Origin: Adiantum capillus-veneris
Taxonomy: Eukaryota > Streptophyta > Polypodiopsida > Polypodiales > Pteridaceae
NCBI GenBank assembly: GCA_014529385.2
Contig: CM043950.1
Coordinates: 83,524,843 to 83,588,842 of the forward strand
Reading direction: 5' to 3'
Length of the DNA: 64,000 nucleotides
Below the pieces are notes generated by a model, which had not been told where the DNA came from, did not search any database, and was given only the letters and a program-made list of their open reading frames with translations. Shown here in pieces: positions 34,200-45,574 of the stretch; positions within the stretch are counted from its first letter, which is position 1; each line of letters opens with the position of its first letter. The position numbers and the translations under genes are program-made.

Positions 34200-35013
34200 G
34201 GCATGCTGTACATCACGTCTAGGGGGTAAACCCGATGATGAATCACTTGAGAATGCATCACTATACTCCGTGAGTAAGTGAGTTAGTTTTTGCCGTGCAA
34301 CAGAAGAAAGTAAACTAGAGTTATGCTAGGATGGAGAATCTTGTAATTCTTGTAATGTTTGTTTTACAATAGTTGCACGTTGCTCTATACAATTAAAATT
34401 GAGAGCACTTTGCTCGTTAGATTTGTTAACACTTTGTTTATCAATAGAATTCATTGCACTTTGCATACCATTACTATAATTCACTGCACTTTTCTCTTGA
34501 GAGTTCACAAGACTTGGAGATCACAAGCAATAACACAAAAAGACTTCATCTATTAAATCTACTTTCTGCAAAATAGAAAGCTCGGTTGTACATATAAGAG
34601 GTGCAGATGGTATATTTTTCTCACCAAGCAAAAGCACATGTTTACCATCGGCCATAAAGGATAAGGAGTTCTGTTCATAACTAGTGTGCAATGTGTTTCC
34701 TAAACCATGCAGCCGCTCCCGTCCTAAAACTACATCAGCACGGTCCATGTTCATAGCTTGGAAGTCAAGGGTCATCATGATCTTGAACAATAAGGTCAAC
34801 CCCTTCAATTACCGTGTCTTATTCTTCTTTATCATTCCCAGACATCTGCTCCACCACATTCTTGTGAGAGCAGAGAGTTTGTGTAAGCTTCAATTTCTTG
34901 ACTAGCTTATAGTTCAAGAAGTTATGAGTTGCACCATCATCCACTAAAATATGACCACGTTGTTCGTTAATAGTTCCATGCATGTGAATCAAATCATGGG
35001 GGGCGAAGGTGGG
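34200..35013 (-). pseudogene. Aspartic protease region of the chromovirus
   Basis: On the minus strand near 34950-34920 the sequence reads ILVDDGATHNFL, the retropepsin active site with DSG changed to DDG. In 34808-34521, ADVVLGRERLHGLG and LSFMADGKHVLLLGE form the usual second half (the VLGxxWL block). A frameshift near 34810 separates them. A Ser/Asn-rich run with repeated NSxxQxAxN-like units (34508-34326) precedes RT. Confidence 0.75.
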
Positions 35014-36271
35014 CTACCACATTGAAGCAAGCACACAACACTTGTGCTTGTCTTCCATATGAAGAACCTCTACAACGCAATATTTAGGAGATGAATCTAA
35101 TGTGAGGCATTGCACCATGTGCATGGCATTTTCTTTGCCTTGCAAAAGAGGAAGATCTTTCTTGTTATGTTGGTCCAAAAGACATCTAAAACACAAATTG
35201 TGTTTCTTTGCACGCTCAAAATCAGCCATGCTGAGAGACCCATGTGGAGTATCTCGTGAGTGCTTAGGCTTCTTAGCCTCTTGTGGGTGTGGAGAGGTGG
35301 ATTGTCTCTTATTCCTCTTGGAACATGTGGGATATCTACCTTGCCATTGTCTCTTAGCCACATTGCTCTTAGCAAAAGTATTCTTAGAGTAGGGAACGTT
35401 TTCTTTCCTCTCTTGGTCATCATCATATCTTTGGGCATGACTGATGGCTTCTTCCAAAGTTTTTGGATGTTGGGTCTTGACATGAAGATGATACTCTTTG
35501 TCAAGACCCCTATTAAAAACTTGTATCTTTTGGAATTCATCTAGACCTTCTAGTTTTAATATGATTTTCCGATACTTCAAAAGGTACTGTGTGAGAGAGA
35601 GGCCAGACATGTAGCATGCATCCCATGCTAACCAATTCTTATCTTCTTCATTAGAGTCCAAAAACTCTTTGGAGAAAGAAGCTTGAAACGCATCCCAAGA
35701 CGGAGGACGAGCATCGATTGGAAATGTCATCCACCACTTATAGGCTTTGCCTTTAAGAGATAGACTTGTTTCCACATGCAGTCGCCTTTATATCCGGGGT
35801 GTGTATCAATCTATGAATATCACTCCATTTGTGTAAGAACGTATTGATCGCATCCTTGTTGCGATCATGCTCTTCCCCGTGAAACTCAGGAATGGTGATA
35901 TTCTTAAGTAATGCATTGCTACCTTCTGCATCTTCTGTAGCACTTGTCTCTTGGACTCCTTGAGCCATGCCAGCTTGGTCTTGAACCATGCCACTTGTGG
36001 CTCCTTGAGCCGTCTGTGAATTCATAAATTTCACAAATAACTCTGTAAGATTGGTAACATTTGCATTGAGTGCAGAAAGGTTGCTTTCAAGTATGCTTTG
36101 GCGATGTTCCAAAGTCTTGAAAGAAGCCATATCTACAAGCCCATAATCTCCTAGATCATCATCATCATACATATTAGTGTCAGTAGTACCTGTGGTGCCC
36201 TGATTTTGATCTACATGCTCAAAATCAAAAGTGTGTGTAGGTGGGATATCCTCACTGGCCATGATAAACAC
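35014..36271 (-). pseudogene. Gag of the chromovirus, frameshifted
   Basis: Frame 36271-35753 gives the N-terminal gag with a likely start at 36271 (or the Met at 36262), a Gln/Thr-rich segment and a matrix-like helix. Frame 35775-35014 continues with METSLSLKGKAYKWWMTFP and FSKEFLDSNEEDKNWLAW, the retrotransposon gag core, a basic region, and the knuckle CFRCLLDQHNKKDLPLL, whose last Cys is missing. One frameshift near 35760 separates the two. Confidence 0.85.
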
Positions 36272-36614
36272 ACACTAATGTAAAGAGAGAGAAAAATTTC
36301 AACTTGTACCTTATGAAATTGAAGTCTTTGTGTTTTGCATGCTCTGCGATTTGCGTTGCATGTGAACCTTGCGTTGCGATAATTGTAGCGCTTCACGTGT
36401 CGTTCGTCGTAAGAACACCTTTGTTGATTCTTCAAAAAACTCGTCGTTTTTGTGAAGGCTTTTGTTCACTTTGAAGCTACCTCCTTGAAGAAAAAGAATT
36501 TTTGGAGGAAAACTTGGTTCCTCCAAGAAGTGAAAAGAAGGGTGAAGATACTTCCTTGAAGTTTAAAGCTTTCCCTTTTCTTCTAGTTTTCCTTTCAACA
36601 CAAGTATGCTATCT

Positions 36615-36890
36615 TTCTTTGTTATACATAACAAGAGTCAATAGCTTGATGGTAAAGTATTGGCCTCTTACCCTCATGGGGGGTTCAACCTTCCTTCATG
36701 CAAGGGTTAAGCGGGCCTTCCTACGCGCGCAGCCAGCGGAAGCCTTCAGAGCCTCAGTGCCGTCAAGTTGCCGGTCGACTTTGCCTTGGTCGCCCGTTGT
36801 GGAGGGCGTAGGTGGGGCAGTCGCCGTCGATTGTCGTTGTCTGCCTGCACTGCGCACAGGAAAATGTGTCTGTCTTCTTTTTGCTACATA
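36615..36890 (+). repeat. GC-rich tRNA-like insert, possible SINE
   Basis: Within the chromovirus leader, TAGCTTGATGGTAAAG (36639) resembles an RNA polymerase III A box and GGGGTTCAACC (about 36680) a B box, about 35 bp apart as in tRNA-derived SINEs. The next 170 bp are clearly GC-rich compared with all surrounding sequence. No poly(A)/poly(T) tail or target duplication was found. It could instead be an original part of the leader. Confidence 0.35.
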
Positions 36891-36925
36891 GTGGAGACGT
36901 CGCTATCTGCGAAACGTGGGAGAGA

Positions 36926-36940
36926 AGCAGTGGATACCAT
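36926..36940 (-). other. Primer binding site of the chromovirus
   Basis: On the minus strand TGGTATCCACTGC begins one or two bases after the 5' LTR. TGGTATC is the start of the initiator tRNA-Met primer site used by many plant chromoviruses; later bases have diverged. Confidence 0.75.
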
Positions 36941-37063
36941 TGAAAGGACGGTGGTAATGCGTGTGCTAGTCTCCACCCAACCGTGCTATCTTATAGCCTC
37001 CCCCTAGCGTACACAGTGTCCGGACGTGCTAGTGGCCTTGCCCATAGGACCCATGTCCTTACA
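36941..37063 (-). repeat. 5' LTR of the chromovirus (123 bp)
   Basis: TGAAAGGACGG...CTTACA, the partner of 31342-31464. The boundary on the inner side is supported by the adjacent primer site, that on the outer side by the near-identical flanks GCGAG/ACGAG. Confidence 0.85.
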
Positions 37064-39600
37064 ACGAGGAACAGACAGTACAGAGAAAAAGAGAGTTGAC
37101 CGACAAGGGACTGACATAGTTTGAAAACTATGCCTTTTTAGGCATAGTAACCAAATTGTGCCTTTTCAACCATAGTAACACACCTATGCCGGTGGAAAGT
37201 TTTCTACTATCAGAGATGGTCAGGTGATGTAAGTGGGACCTAAGCCTCGCCTCACCATAGAGGTTAATCTCTTAGAAAGAAGGCCACCTACAATTCTAAA
37301 TACTATTCCAAGATACCTTAACACAAGCTTTCGACTATGGTAAGGTTCATAGACATCAATCTGATACACATTGCTCTCCACATGTACAACAATTATAGCT
37401 TACAACTGACAAAATGGCGGATCTAGGGTTTGGTGCAAAGATTTAAAAAGTTCCACATAAAGAAATTTTGGGTTTCATTTTTGTTTGTGAAGGGTTATTT
37501 TGGTCATCTTATCTCACTCAGTACCAGTTGATTTGAAGATTTCAAAAAACCACAAATGAGGACCTCTGTCACGTGCAATAATAATTGGGCATGAGACACT
37601 TTAACCAACCACCCATTAACCCGGCCCCACATTGACTTCTTTGTGACGTAAGTGGTATTTTTATTTTGGCTTAGAAATGGAAATTTGAGTTGATGTGATT
37701 TAGAGGCCATTTAACAGGGGGACAGACAAGGCAAGGCCATGAGGTGCTAGTAAAAGCAGGTGAAAGACGAGGAGGGGCCACGAGGTGCTTATAAGCGATG
37801 CTAAGAGCGGCGCACATAGACGCAACTAGAGAGCGTCCATTTCAGCTTGCTATTGTAGGGGTAGATCACGTTTATACTGTTTTTTTAATGTATGGGTTAC
37901 CATGTGCAGCAGGATCACGTGGACGGCGGGTTGGTTCTGAGAGCCATCATCGAACGTAGCCGTGCTTGATCGAATCTTACATTTGGGGGCGACATTTGAG
38001 GCTACAAAGTGAGTTGGTCAACAAGTGGATTGTGATATAGATGAAGGTGGGGAACCATGGTGATAGGTGGTTGGTGCTTGGGGGGGCTCACCAAGCGGGG
38101 TCGACAGGTCGTGAGCATGCATGGAAAAACAATAGGCCAAAGAGACGGAGATTAAGCATGCTGAAGATGGGTTTTTTTTTTTTAATTGTGTGTATAGGTG
38201 TTTGTTTCACATGTGGCTGGTCTATTGTGAGAGTCATGGTCTGCAGGTTGCTAGCTCCTACAAAGACAAGAGGCAAGCGGGGGACATAACGTGGTGTAAT
38301 GGCATATGGGGCCTTGAATCAGCAACGCTTCCTGACTACGTTAGTGAATTGTACAAAGTGATGTTTTTACACAATAGTTCAAGGTTTCATTGGTCTAATA
38401 CCCAAGGTGACTTTTGTGACAATAGAAGGTTATTGTTCATTTAAATTTTTCCAAATATTGGGAGAGGGTATGTTGATGGGATTTCTTTCAATGGAATCCA
38501 AGTAGGATTCAAGTGTCAGTAGGTAGGTACCTCTATGTAGTTCAACCTTCAGGGCATGTCTTTCCCGAATATGTTAATGATTTTGGTTAGAGTATTCAAG
38601 ACTCAAGGCCTGCATATGCATGTGTAGAAAATGATTGATTTCATGTGGAATATTTGTTGACGACACAATAGTTGGTGCAAGATCCAAATCTTGATCTAAA
38701 AGTGGCCAACCAAATCTTGGCAATGTGGTTCTCATAGCATGTAATTAAAACTCCTATTGTATGGCTAATTTCTTGCAATTGAATCCCTTGATATTGTTTG
38801 GAAGGAGCTTGCTCGGTTATTGCCTTGCTCCGAAATATTTTCTCGCCATTTGGTAGGACTCTTTAGAGTATTTTCTTTAGACCATATGGTTGACTAGAAA
38901 CACGGCTATGTATGAGCACTATGGGGTCTTCAATTCTTCCATTCCTCTACATATTATCAAGAATAGAATGATTGAAGATTCCCTCACACACGAGTGACAC
39001 AAGATAGCAGATCTGCTAGACTTATTGTACAAAATGTAACAGTAAGGGGTACCATCTAGGAGAAGTTTCCGAAAAAGGGAAGTTGGGGAATGGCTGGTGT
39101 GGGTGACGCAATAGGCAGAGTAGGAAGGACGAGAAAGTAAGGGCAAGCGACGAGTAGATGAGAACAATGCACATAGGGATTGAGGGCGACGGGCAAAGGA
39201 GCGGGTGACGTGCCGTGGGTAATATTTTGTATTGCTTGAGTTTCCACAAAGAGCAGTTGAATGGGCTACCTGGAGTGGTTCCGAGAGCACATTACAATGA
39301 CGATGAGGGTTCGAGTCCTATCTTCACTTTTGTAGGTAAGGGAAGCAAATTCCTAACGGGCATGAAAGTGATTCCGGAGGAATCTCAAGGATGAATTGAA
39401 TATAATATCAGGAGAGTCAATGTGTGCCTATGATTTGGTAAAAAGGAAATAGTATTTGAATCTCGCGTGGATGACATTTTTTATTGGAGGAAACAAAAGA
39501 GTGGAAACCGAACAGTAGGCAACAAATGCAAGCAAACGTTTTTTACAATTTTAAAATTACAGTAACAAAATCCAAGCATCGAAGGCATCTGGCTAAGGTG
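37064..39600. other. Intergenic sequence; hairpin and tRNA-like motif
   Basis: About 2.5 kb without a recognisable gene. A perfect 9-bp inverted repeat with a 4-base loop lies at 37127-37148 (ACTATGCCT/AGGCATAGT). At about 39308 GGGTTCGAGTCCTA matches a pol III B box closely, with a weak A-box-like GGGCTACCTGGAGTGG about 45 bp upstream, so a tRNA-derived SINE fragment is possible. A 123-aa minus-strand frame (38919-39290) shows no motif. Confidence 0.4.
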
Positions 39601-40219
39601 GTTAATGTGAGTATACAACGAGAGCTCGCTTAAATTCCAACGTCAAATTACCGGCGTCAATGGCGGGTGTCGGTATATGTGTAGGTAGATGTGGAGGGAG
39701 ATCAAGTTTTTAAAAATTTTAAGTTTTGAATTTTCGGCGCTGATACTGGCGTCTATATCAGTGGCCATATCGAGGACTATACCGGCACCTGTACCGACGG
39801 ACCCTGCAAAAAAACAAAACCGCGGATCTTTCCCTGCGAATTTTCCATTTTTTTTCCTCTTCTCTTGCCCTCCTCTTCCTCACTTGCTGCAGAAATCTAC
39901 TGCTCAAGGACTTGCCGAAAGTGAGATTCTTGCTCGTGGACTACTCCTCAGCATCAAGGTGAGATTCTTTTCAAGTTTGCTTGTAAGTTTGTGCAATCTA
40001 ATGTATGTGTGTGTAACATAGGATGCGTGTGTGTGTTTTTGCAGGTTTGAAGACGTTTTTAAGACTCTTTCTTGCTCAAATAGGCCACATGTGAGTGATC
40101 TAAAGTTTTATGCAATTTTATTTTAAATTTATATTATAATGAGAAAATAGAACTTCATGCATGAATCTTTCAATGCTTTAAATTTTTATGCAATTCTATT
40201 TTGAAGTTATGCTTTGGGG

Positions 40220-41410
40220 AACGTTTTTGCTACCATCTCATCATTATCATGCGATTGAGGTTTAGGTTATAGGTTTAAGTTAGATTTAGGCTTAAGTTAT
40301 TGGCTACACTAGGTTATAGATTAGGTTGGGTTATAGGTTATAGGGTCATAATTTTAAGTTATAGGTTAGGCTAGGTTAGGTTATAGGTTAGGTTAAGTCA
40401 GAACTAGTGGCAAATAGTAACAAAAACGCAAACGAGCTTCGAAAATTACTCGTATACTTCAAACAACGCAAACGGATTTCTGTTAGGTTAAGTTATAGGT
40501 TAGGTTTATTTTATAGGTTAGATTAGGTTATAGGTTAGGATAGAGCTAGCGGCAAATAGTAAAAAAAATGCAACGGACTTCGAAAATAACTCGTGTACTT
40601 CAAAAAATGCAAACGAACTTCGGTTAGGTTAGAGCTAACGACAAATAAGTTAGGTTACATTAGGTTATAGATTAGGTTTAGGTTATAGGTGAGATTAGGT
40701 TATATGTTAGGTTAGAGCTAACAAAAAATACTAGAAAAAACGCAAACGAACTTGGAGTATCACTCGTGTACTTCAAAAAACGCAAACAGACTTCGGTTAG
40801 GTTAGGTTATATGTTAGGTTTAAGTTATATGTTAGGTTACATTAGGTTATAGATTATAGGTTTCGGTTAGATTAGAGCTAACGGCAAATAGTAGAAAAAA
40901 TGCAAACAAACTTCGGAAATGACTCGTGTACTTCAAAAAACGCAAACGGACTTCAGTTAGGTTAGGTTATATGTTAGGTTTAGGTTATAGGTTAGGTTAT
41001 GTTTGGTTATAGATTATAGGTTAGGTTATAGATTAGGTCAGGTTATAGGTTATGTTAGAGCTAACGACAAATAGTAGAAAAAATACAAACAAACTTCGAA
41101 AATGATTTGTGTACTTCAAAAAATGCAAATGGACTTCAACTAAGTAAGGTTATATGTTAGGTTTAGATTCTATGTTAGGTTATAGGTTAACGTTAGGTTA
41201 GGTTATAGATTAGGTTAGGTTTATGTTATAGGTTAGGTTAGAGCTAGGAGCAAATAGTAGAAAAAACGTCAATGTACTTCAAAAAAGCAAACGAACATCG
41301 GTTAGGTTAGGTTATAGGTTATGTTAAGCTATAGGTTAGGTCAAAGCTAGCAGTAAGTAGTAAGAAAAACACAAACGGACTTCGAAATCACTCGTGTACT
41401 TCAAAAAACG
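40220..41410. repeat. GGTTAGGTTATA-rich degenerate minisatellite array
   Basis: Runs of GGTTAGGTTATAGGTTAGG alternate with a more complex unit containing GAGCTAACGGCAAATAGTAG, CGCAAACGGACTTCG and CTCGTGTACTTCAAAAAACG. About eight higher-order units of 100-190 bp can be counted (complex parts near 40405, 40545, 40628, 40720, 40875, 41060, 41235, 41345). The simple part resembles but is not the plant telomere repeat TTTAGGG. Confidence 0.85.
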
Positions 41411-41850
41411 CAAACGGACTTTGATAAACGAAGTAAAATAACGCAATTAGACTTAAAAAGTGTACACAGACTTCAAAAACCCTAATATATAGTCATTGAC
41501 CAATAAAGACGAGATTATTACCCTGTGGTCCTAATATCCGTGCACCTTTAGACCAAGCTGTGCGGGGATCGGGCATGGCTAGAGAATGTGAGGTTGTTAG
41601 AGCTAGCGATAAAAGTTGAAAAAATGCAAACGGACTTTGAAAATGACTTGTGTACTTTAAAACGCAAACAGACTTTGATAAAGAAGTAAAATAACACAAT
41701 TGAACTTCAAAAGCGCAAAAAGACTTCAAAAACCCTTATATATAGTCATTGACCAATAAAAACGAGATTATTACCCTGTGGTCCTAATCTCCATGCACCT
41801 CTAGACCGAGGTGTGCAGGGATCGAGCATGGCTAGAGAATGTGAGGTTGT
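41411..41850. repeat. Tandem duplication of about 245 bp
   Basis: Two copies (about 41413-41600 and 41658-41850) share GTAAAATAACGCAATT, CCTAATATATAGTCATTGACC versus CCTTATATATAGTCATTGACC, ATTACCCTGTGGTCCTAAT and GGCATGGCTAGAGAATGTGAGG. They extend the array above with a longer unit. Confidence 0.85.
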
Positions 41851-41930
41851 CATGTATATTCATGTAGTTAGTAGTGTGTAGTTATAACAAGAGTGATTTA
41901 ATTATTTGTTGCATCATTGGTAGATAAAGT

Positions 41931-42458
41931 ATGGACGATAAGATGGCGTGTGCTTGTGCGTATTACAAGCATCAGATCTTTCAAAAACGAAAAATCTGCG
42001 ACCAGCACATACGCAATAACGGTTTAGAGCAACTACAAGACCTCCGTTATCGATCTCATGGTCCAGAGACAACAGATCAACCTCCCCAAGTAGATATTGG
42101 TCCAACTTCATCCTAGAGAAGATGATTTTCAAACGAACATCCATCGACTGAGTCCTCCCAACCAATACCTGATGTGGCATTTCAAGAAGAAGAGATGGAG
42201 CAGATATTAGACGCGTTCTTTGACATGGATCTCATCATTGAAAACATAGTTGATGACAACATTCAAGACAATACTGCGAACCAATCTCAGTCATCCCGTC
42301 CATATCGACGGCATGGTAGCAACGATAAAGAGGGCGAGATGATGCAAACTCTTGTACGTATGCTGCTTTACAATGGTGCAAAAATCTTAGTTCTCCATAC
42401 CGCTTTGGCAATTCTTAATTTGCAGATGTCTACAAATGGTCTCATGCCTCCATCATAG
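41931..42458 (+). pseudogene. Two exon-like frames of the CACTA-like element
   Basis: Frames 41931-42116 and 42174-42458 (starting EEEMEQILDAFFDMDLIIEN) are acidic, have no known domain, and lie just upstream of the transposase-like remnant on the same strand. A GT-AG intron between them is possible but not proven. Confidence 0.3.
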
Positions 42459-42589
42459 AGCTTTTTAGATAAATAAATTATATCGGATAGATGAACAAAG
42501 GGTCACCTTTGACAGTGGTGTTATTTGTATTGATTAAGAGTTTCTTTTGTAAACTAACGTATTTTATTTGTGTTATTTGTGTATCTGTA

Positions 42590-43660
42590 GCCATGGACAA
42601 TGACAATGTTACATACTCTCCTAGTTTTAGTTTTTATGTCACTCCGGTCCGCATCTCACCCGAGCAGATGGACTCTTTCTTTACACAGTTTTCTCCATAG
42701 CAGATTAGATACGCATAGAACCTTTGGGCAACTGGTTCCTCTAGACCTACTACGGCCGCCTCTACGCATAGGACTAGTGTGCCCCTTACACCGACCGACC
42801 CCACACCTCAATCGAGTGTGCCCCTACATCAACGAGTGGTTCATCCTCGAGACGAGGTAGGAGTCGTTCTGGAGGTGGTGTTTGCTATGGTAGCGGTTCT
42901 ACCGATGCTTCCACACCACCAAGAGAGCATCCGCCACTCTCTTCAGTAGATAGTTCACCAATTGGCAACCACGTACACCTTGGGGATCACACAAGTATGA
43001 TCCTAGCAAGGTGTACAAGAGCAAGGATGGGGTTGTTGTGGCAGATAGGGTCGAAAAGGCCATGCGACAGAGGATTAAGTAGCTCTGTATAGTTCAGTTT
43101 GGCCACTCTGTGATGGAGATTTGGAATAATCAAGATAATGAAAGAAAGAGTTACATCGTGGAGGCCATTCACAGAGAGTACATTCGGCAGAGGGGTACAA
43201 TTCAGTCTCGAATGACTGGATTTTGGGCATGGCGAAGGCCACAATGTCACACCGTCGGTCAGAGACGAGAGACATATGGACTACCGGCATGGTTAGATGC
43301 AGAGGAGTGGGCTGGGATTGCACTAGAGACATAAGACAATTCTGACATATTTCAACAGCAGAGAGATGCAGCTAGAGCACGTTTAGAGTCTGCTAGAGCA
43401 TTACATCTTGGGAGTGGAGGCTATGCCACACTTTGACGTGAGTTTGTAAGTATTATACGTATGCTCTAAATGGTTAAAAATGTATATGTTATTTGAAGAT
43501 TTATCTCATGATTAAACCATAATTTTGCAAGACGTTGCCGTGAAGCGCCCTCCGACACGCCGAGAGGAGAAGTACGGGTACAAGCATGGACTTGTGGCCC
43601 TTTTGACCCAGCTGTAGGAGGAGGGAAAGACCATCGATTGGGAGGCATTACCATGAGGGT
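42590..43660 (+). pseudogene. Plant transposase-associated (Transposase_24-like) remnant
   Basis: From ATG 42594 the frame starts MDNDNVTYSPSFSF, then a Pro/Ser/Thr-rich region with stops. The stretch 43060-43430 reads as a helical domain with VEKAMRQRIK, VMEIWNNQDNERKSY and a GSGGYATL motif, followed after an intron-like gap by RREEKYGYKHGLVAL near 43560. This order (helical domain, GG-containing motif, short C-terminal domain with RRE...YG) resembles the second protein of plant En/Spm (CACTA) elements. Many stops show it is dead. Confidence 0.4.
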
Positions 43661-43789
43661 CTTCTTGATACAGTTTTACTCAGTCTTCTTGATACAGTCT
43701 TTTTTATAGCTATGGTCTTCTTGATATAGTCTCACTCACTGATTGTATACATGTACAGTTTTACGCTTATGTTTATGGTTTTGCATTCC

Positions 43790-44115
43790 GTTTGCGATTA
43801 TGATTGTGGTAGGACAATTAGGTTATGGTTATGATTTTTCAATTATAGTATGGCACAGAGTTTATGGCCAAGGTTTGGAAATCAAATTATGATTATGGTT
43901 TTGCAATGATGGTATGGCAATCACAGTATGGTTAGGGTTTGGAAATCAAGTTATGGTTATGGTTTTGTAATGATGGTATGGCAATCATGTGATGGTTATG
44001 GTTTGGAAATCAGATTATGGTTATGGTTATGGTTTTGCAATGATGGTATGGTTGGTATGGTTGTTATGGTTATGGTATGTCAAGCAAGTTATGGTTATGG
44101 TTAAGCTTTTGATTT
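43790..44115. repeat. GGTTATGGTTATGG-rich array
   Basis: Repeats of TTATGGTTATGGTTTTGCAATGATGGTATGGCAATCA with a period of about 60-65 bp, at least four degenerate copies, ending in pure GGTTATGG runs. Confidence 0.85.
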
Positions 44116-44484
44116 TGTGATTTTTTTCTTCTTACAATTTTGCTAATATGTATACACTCACTCTTTAGTGTCAAGTTGTAGGTGGAGTGTGGTTGCTTGT
44201 GCACTCTTTCTTTGGGTAGAGAGGGTTGTTTTCTGTTGCTGCAATTCATGCAACATCAGTTCCAAATCCGCTTTGGCCAAAAAAAAAATTTGCAAGTTCT
44301 ATCGTCCGTACAGTTTTCGGTAGAACTACTGGTATAGGTATCGGAACAGGCGTCGGTTTAATAAAATAAGATATTGACACTTATTTTAGTGTCTATTTTG
44401 ACGCCCTTTTCATAGCTTATTTCGACGACTTATATAACGATGCATATATCAACGACACCATACCAACATTTATTTCAACGTATT

Positions 44485-44752
44485 TTACTTTTAAAACAAG
44501 CTTTGAGTCATCGTTATCCGCATTGATTTTTACGCGACATGTTGTAGTGGTATTTTCATTGAGGGTACCTAGGTTTGACTCCAAAGACGGGTTCACTAGT
44601 TTTGTAGGCAGGCAGCCAACGAATCTTTCCCAAGGAACAAATCTCGGAGAACAAATCTTCCAAGATTCGTGTGCAATAAAACGAAGAAGCTACCATAGTA
44701 TGACAGAACAAGAGCATGTAACAATATGACACATACGCGAAGCGGCCAGACA

Positions 44753-44805
<53 letters not shown>

Positions 44806-45505
44806 CTCAATCAAAGGCAGTGCCTAATGTTCGTTGCCAAGCTGGCAAGCACGCCGCACACGAAAGTGGTGGTGCGAGCGTGTTTTGCAGAAGCTACGTC
44901 CACGGCAGAGGTGCAAGGTTCTCATCAAGAGATGGTCTGTCCTGGTCTCTCTTCTTTTTTTCTTTTGCAACAGAGGGCTACTTACGTGCTGCTCACCCCA
45001 TGACATCGTGCTTCAAAAAAAAATCAAATGAAAAATTTTTGCCCTCCATTTTGGAAATCAATATAACCAAAAAATAGTTTATCATTTCTATATAAAAATA
45101 TATGTTTTCTACATGGAAAGGTATGTTTTCCACATATATGTTTATCATTTCTATATAAAAATATATGTTTTCCACATGGAAATGTACAATTTCCATATAG
45201 AAATATATGATATTAGGATATTTTTTGACACAAAAATTCTTTGTCTTGCATTTGAAAAAATTAGAGATATAAACAATCTTAGCTTTTCACATGATAAAAT
45301 AGGGTTTTCAAGAATGATCATATCACTCTGTACTTTTCATGGTCAATGTTTTGAGAGTGTCTTCGTGTAAGGTTAATTTTTGAACATGGTATAGCTAGCT
45401 TCGAAATGAGAATATTGCATCGTACACCACAATTAACTCAAATAAAACTCGCTTATTAATATTCTATTTTTCTTTTGCTAAAACTCTCTCCCTCTCTCTC
45501 GCTCT

Positions 45506-45574
<69 letters not shown>

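Larger units (their letters stand above)
31342..37063 (-). mobile_element. Chromovirus (Ty3/gypsy with chromodomain), 123-bp LTRs
   Basis: A 5.7 kb minus-strand element bounded by two 123-bp repeats (31342-31464 and 36941-37063) starting TGAAAGG and ending CTTACA. Inside are a primer site beginning TGGTATC, gag, protease, RT, RNase H, integrase with C-terminal chromodomain, and a polypurine tract next to the 3' LTR. Flanks are GCGAG (31337-31341) and ACGAG (37064-37068), a 5-bp target duplication with one change. The leader of about 670 bp contains a GC-rich, tRNA-like insert. Coding regions have several stops, shifts and deletions, so it is inactive. Confidence 0.9.
39625..44480 (+). mobile_element. 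Probable CACTA-like DNA transposon remnant
   Basis: The ends carry related subterminal motifs in opposite orientation: AACGTCAAATTACCGGCGTCAA at about 39640 and, on the minus strand, GTCGTCGAAATAAGC and GGGCGTCAAAATAGACAC at about 44430-44375. Repeated short GTCRAAAT-type motifs near the ends are typical of plant CACTA elements. Inside are short plus-strand exon-like frames, one resembling a plant transposase-associated (Transposase_24-like) protein, and long simple arrays. No exact CACTA terminus or 3-bp duplication was found, so the ends are approximate. Confidence 0.45.

Noticed and set aside
37127-37148. Perfect hairpin ACTATGCCT/AGGCATAGT considered as terminator or MITE end
   Set aside because: Too short, with no flanking duplication or gene nearby; rho-independent terminators are not relevant in nuclear DNA.
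40220-41410. Array taken as true telomeric repeat
   Set aside because: The unit is GGTTAGGTTATA mixed with complex spacers, not a pure TTTAGGG or TTAGGG array, and it is internal.
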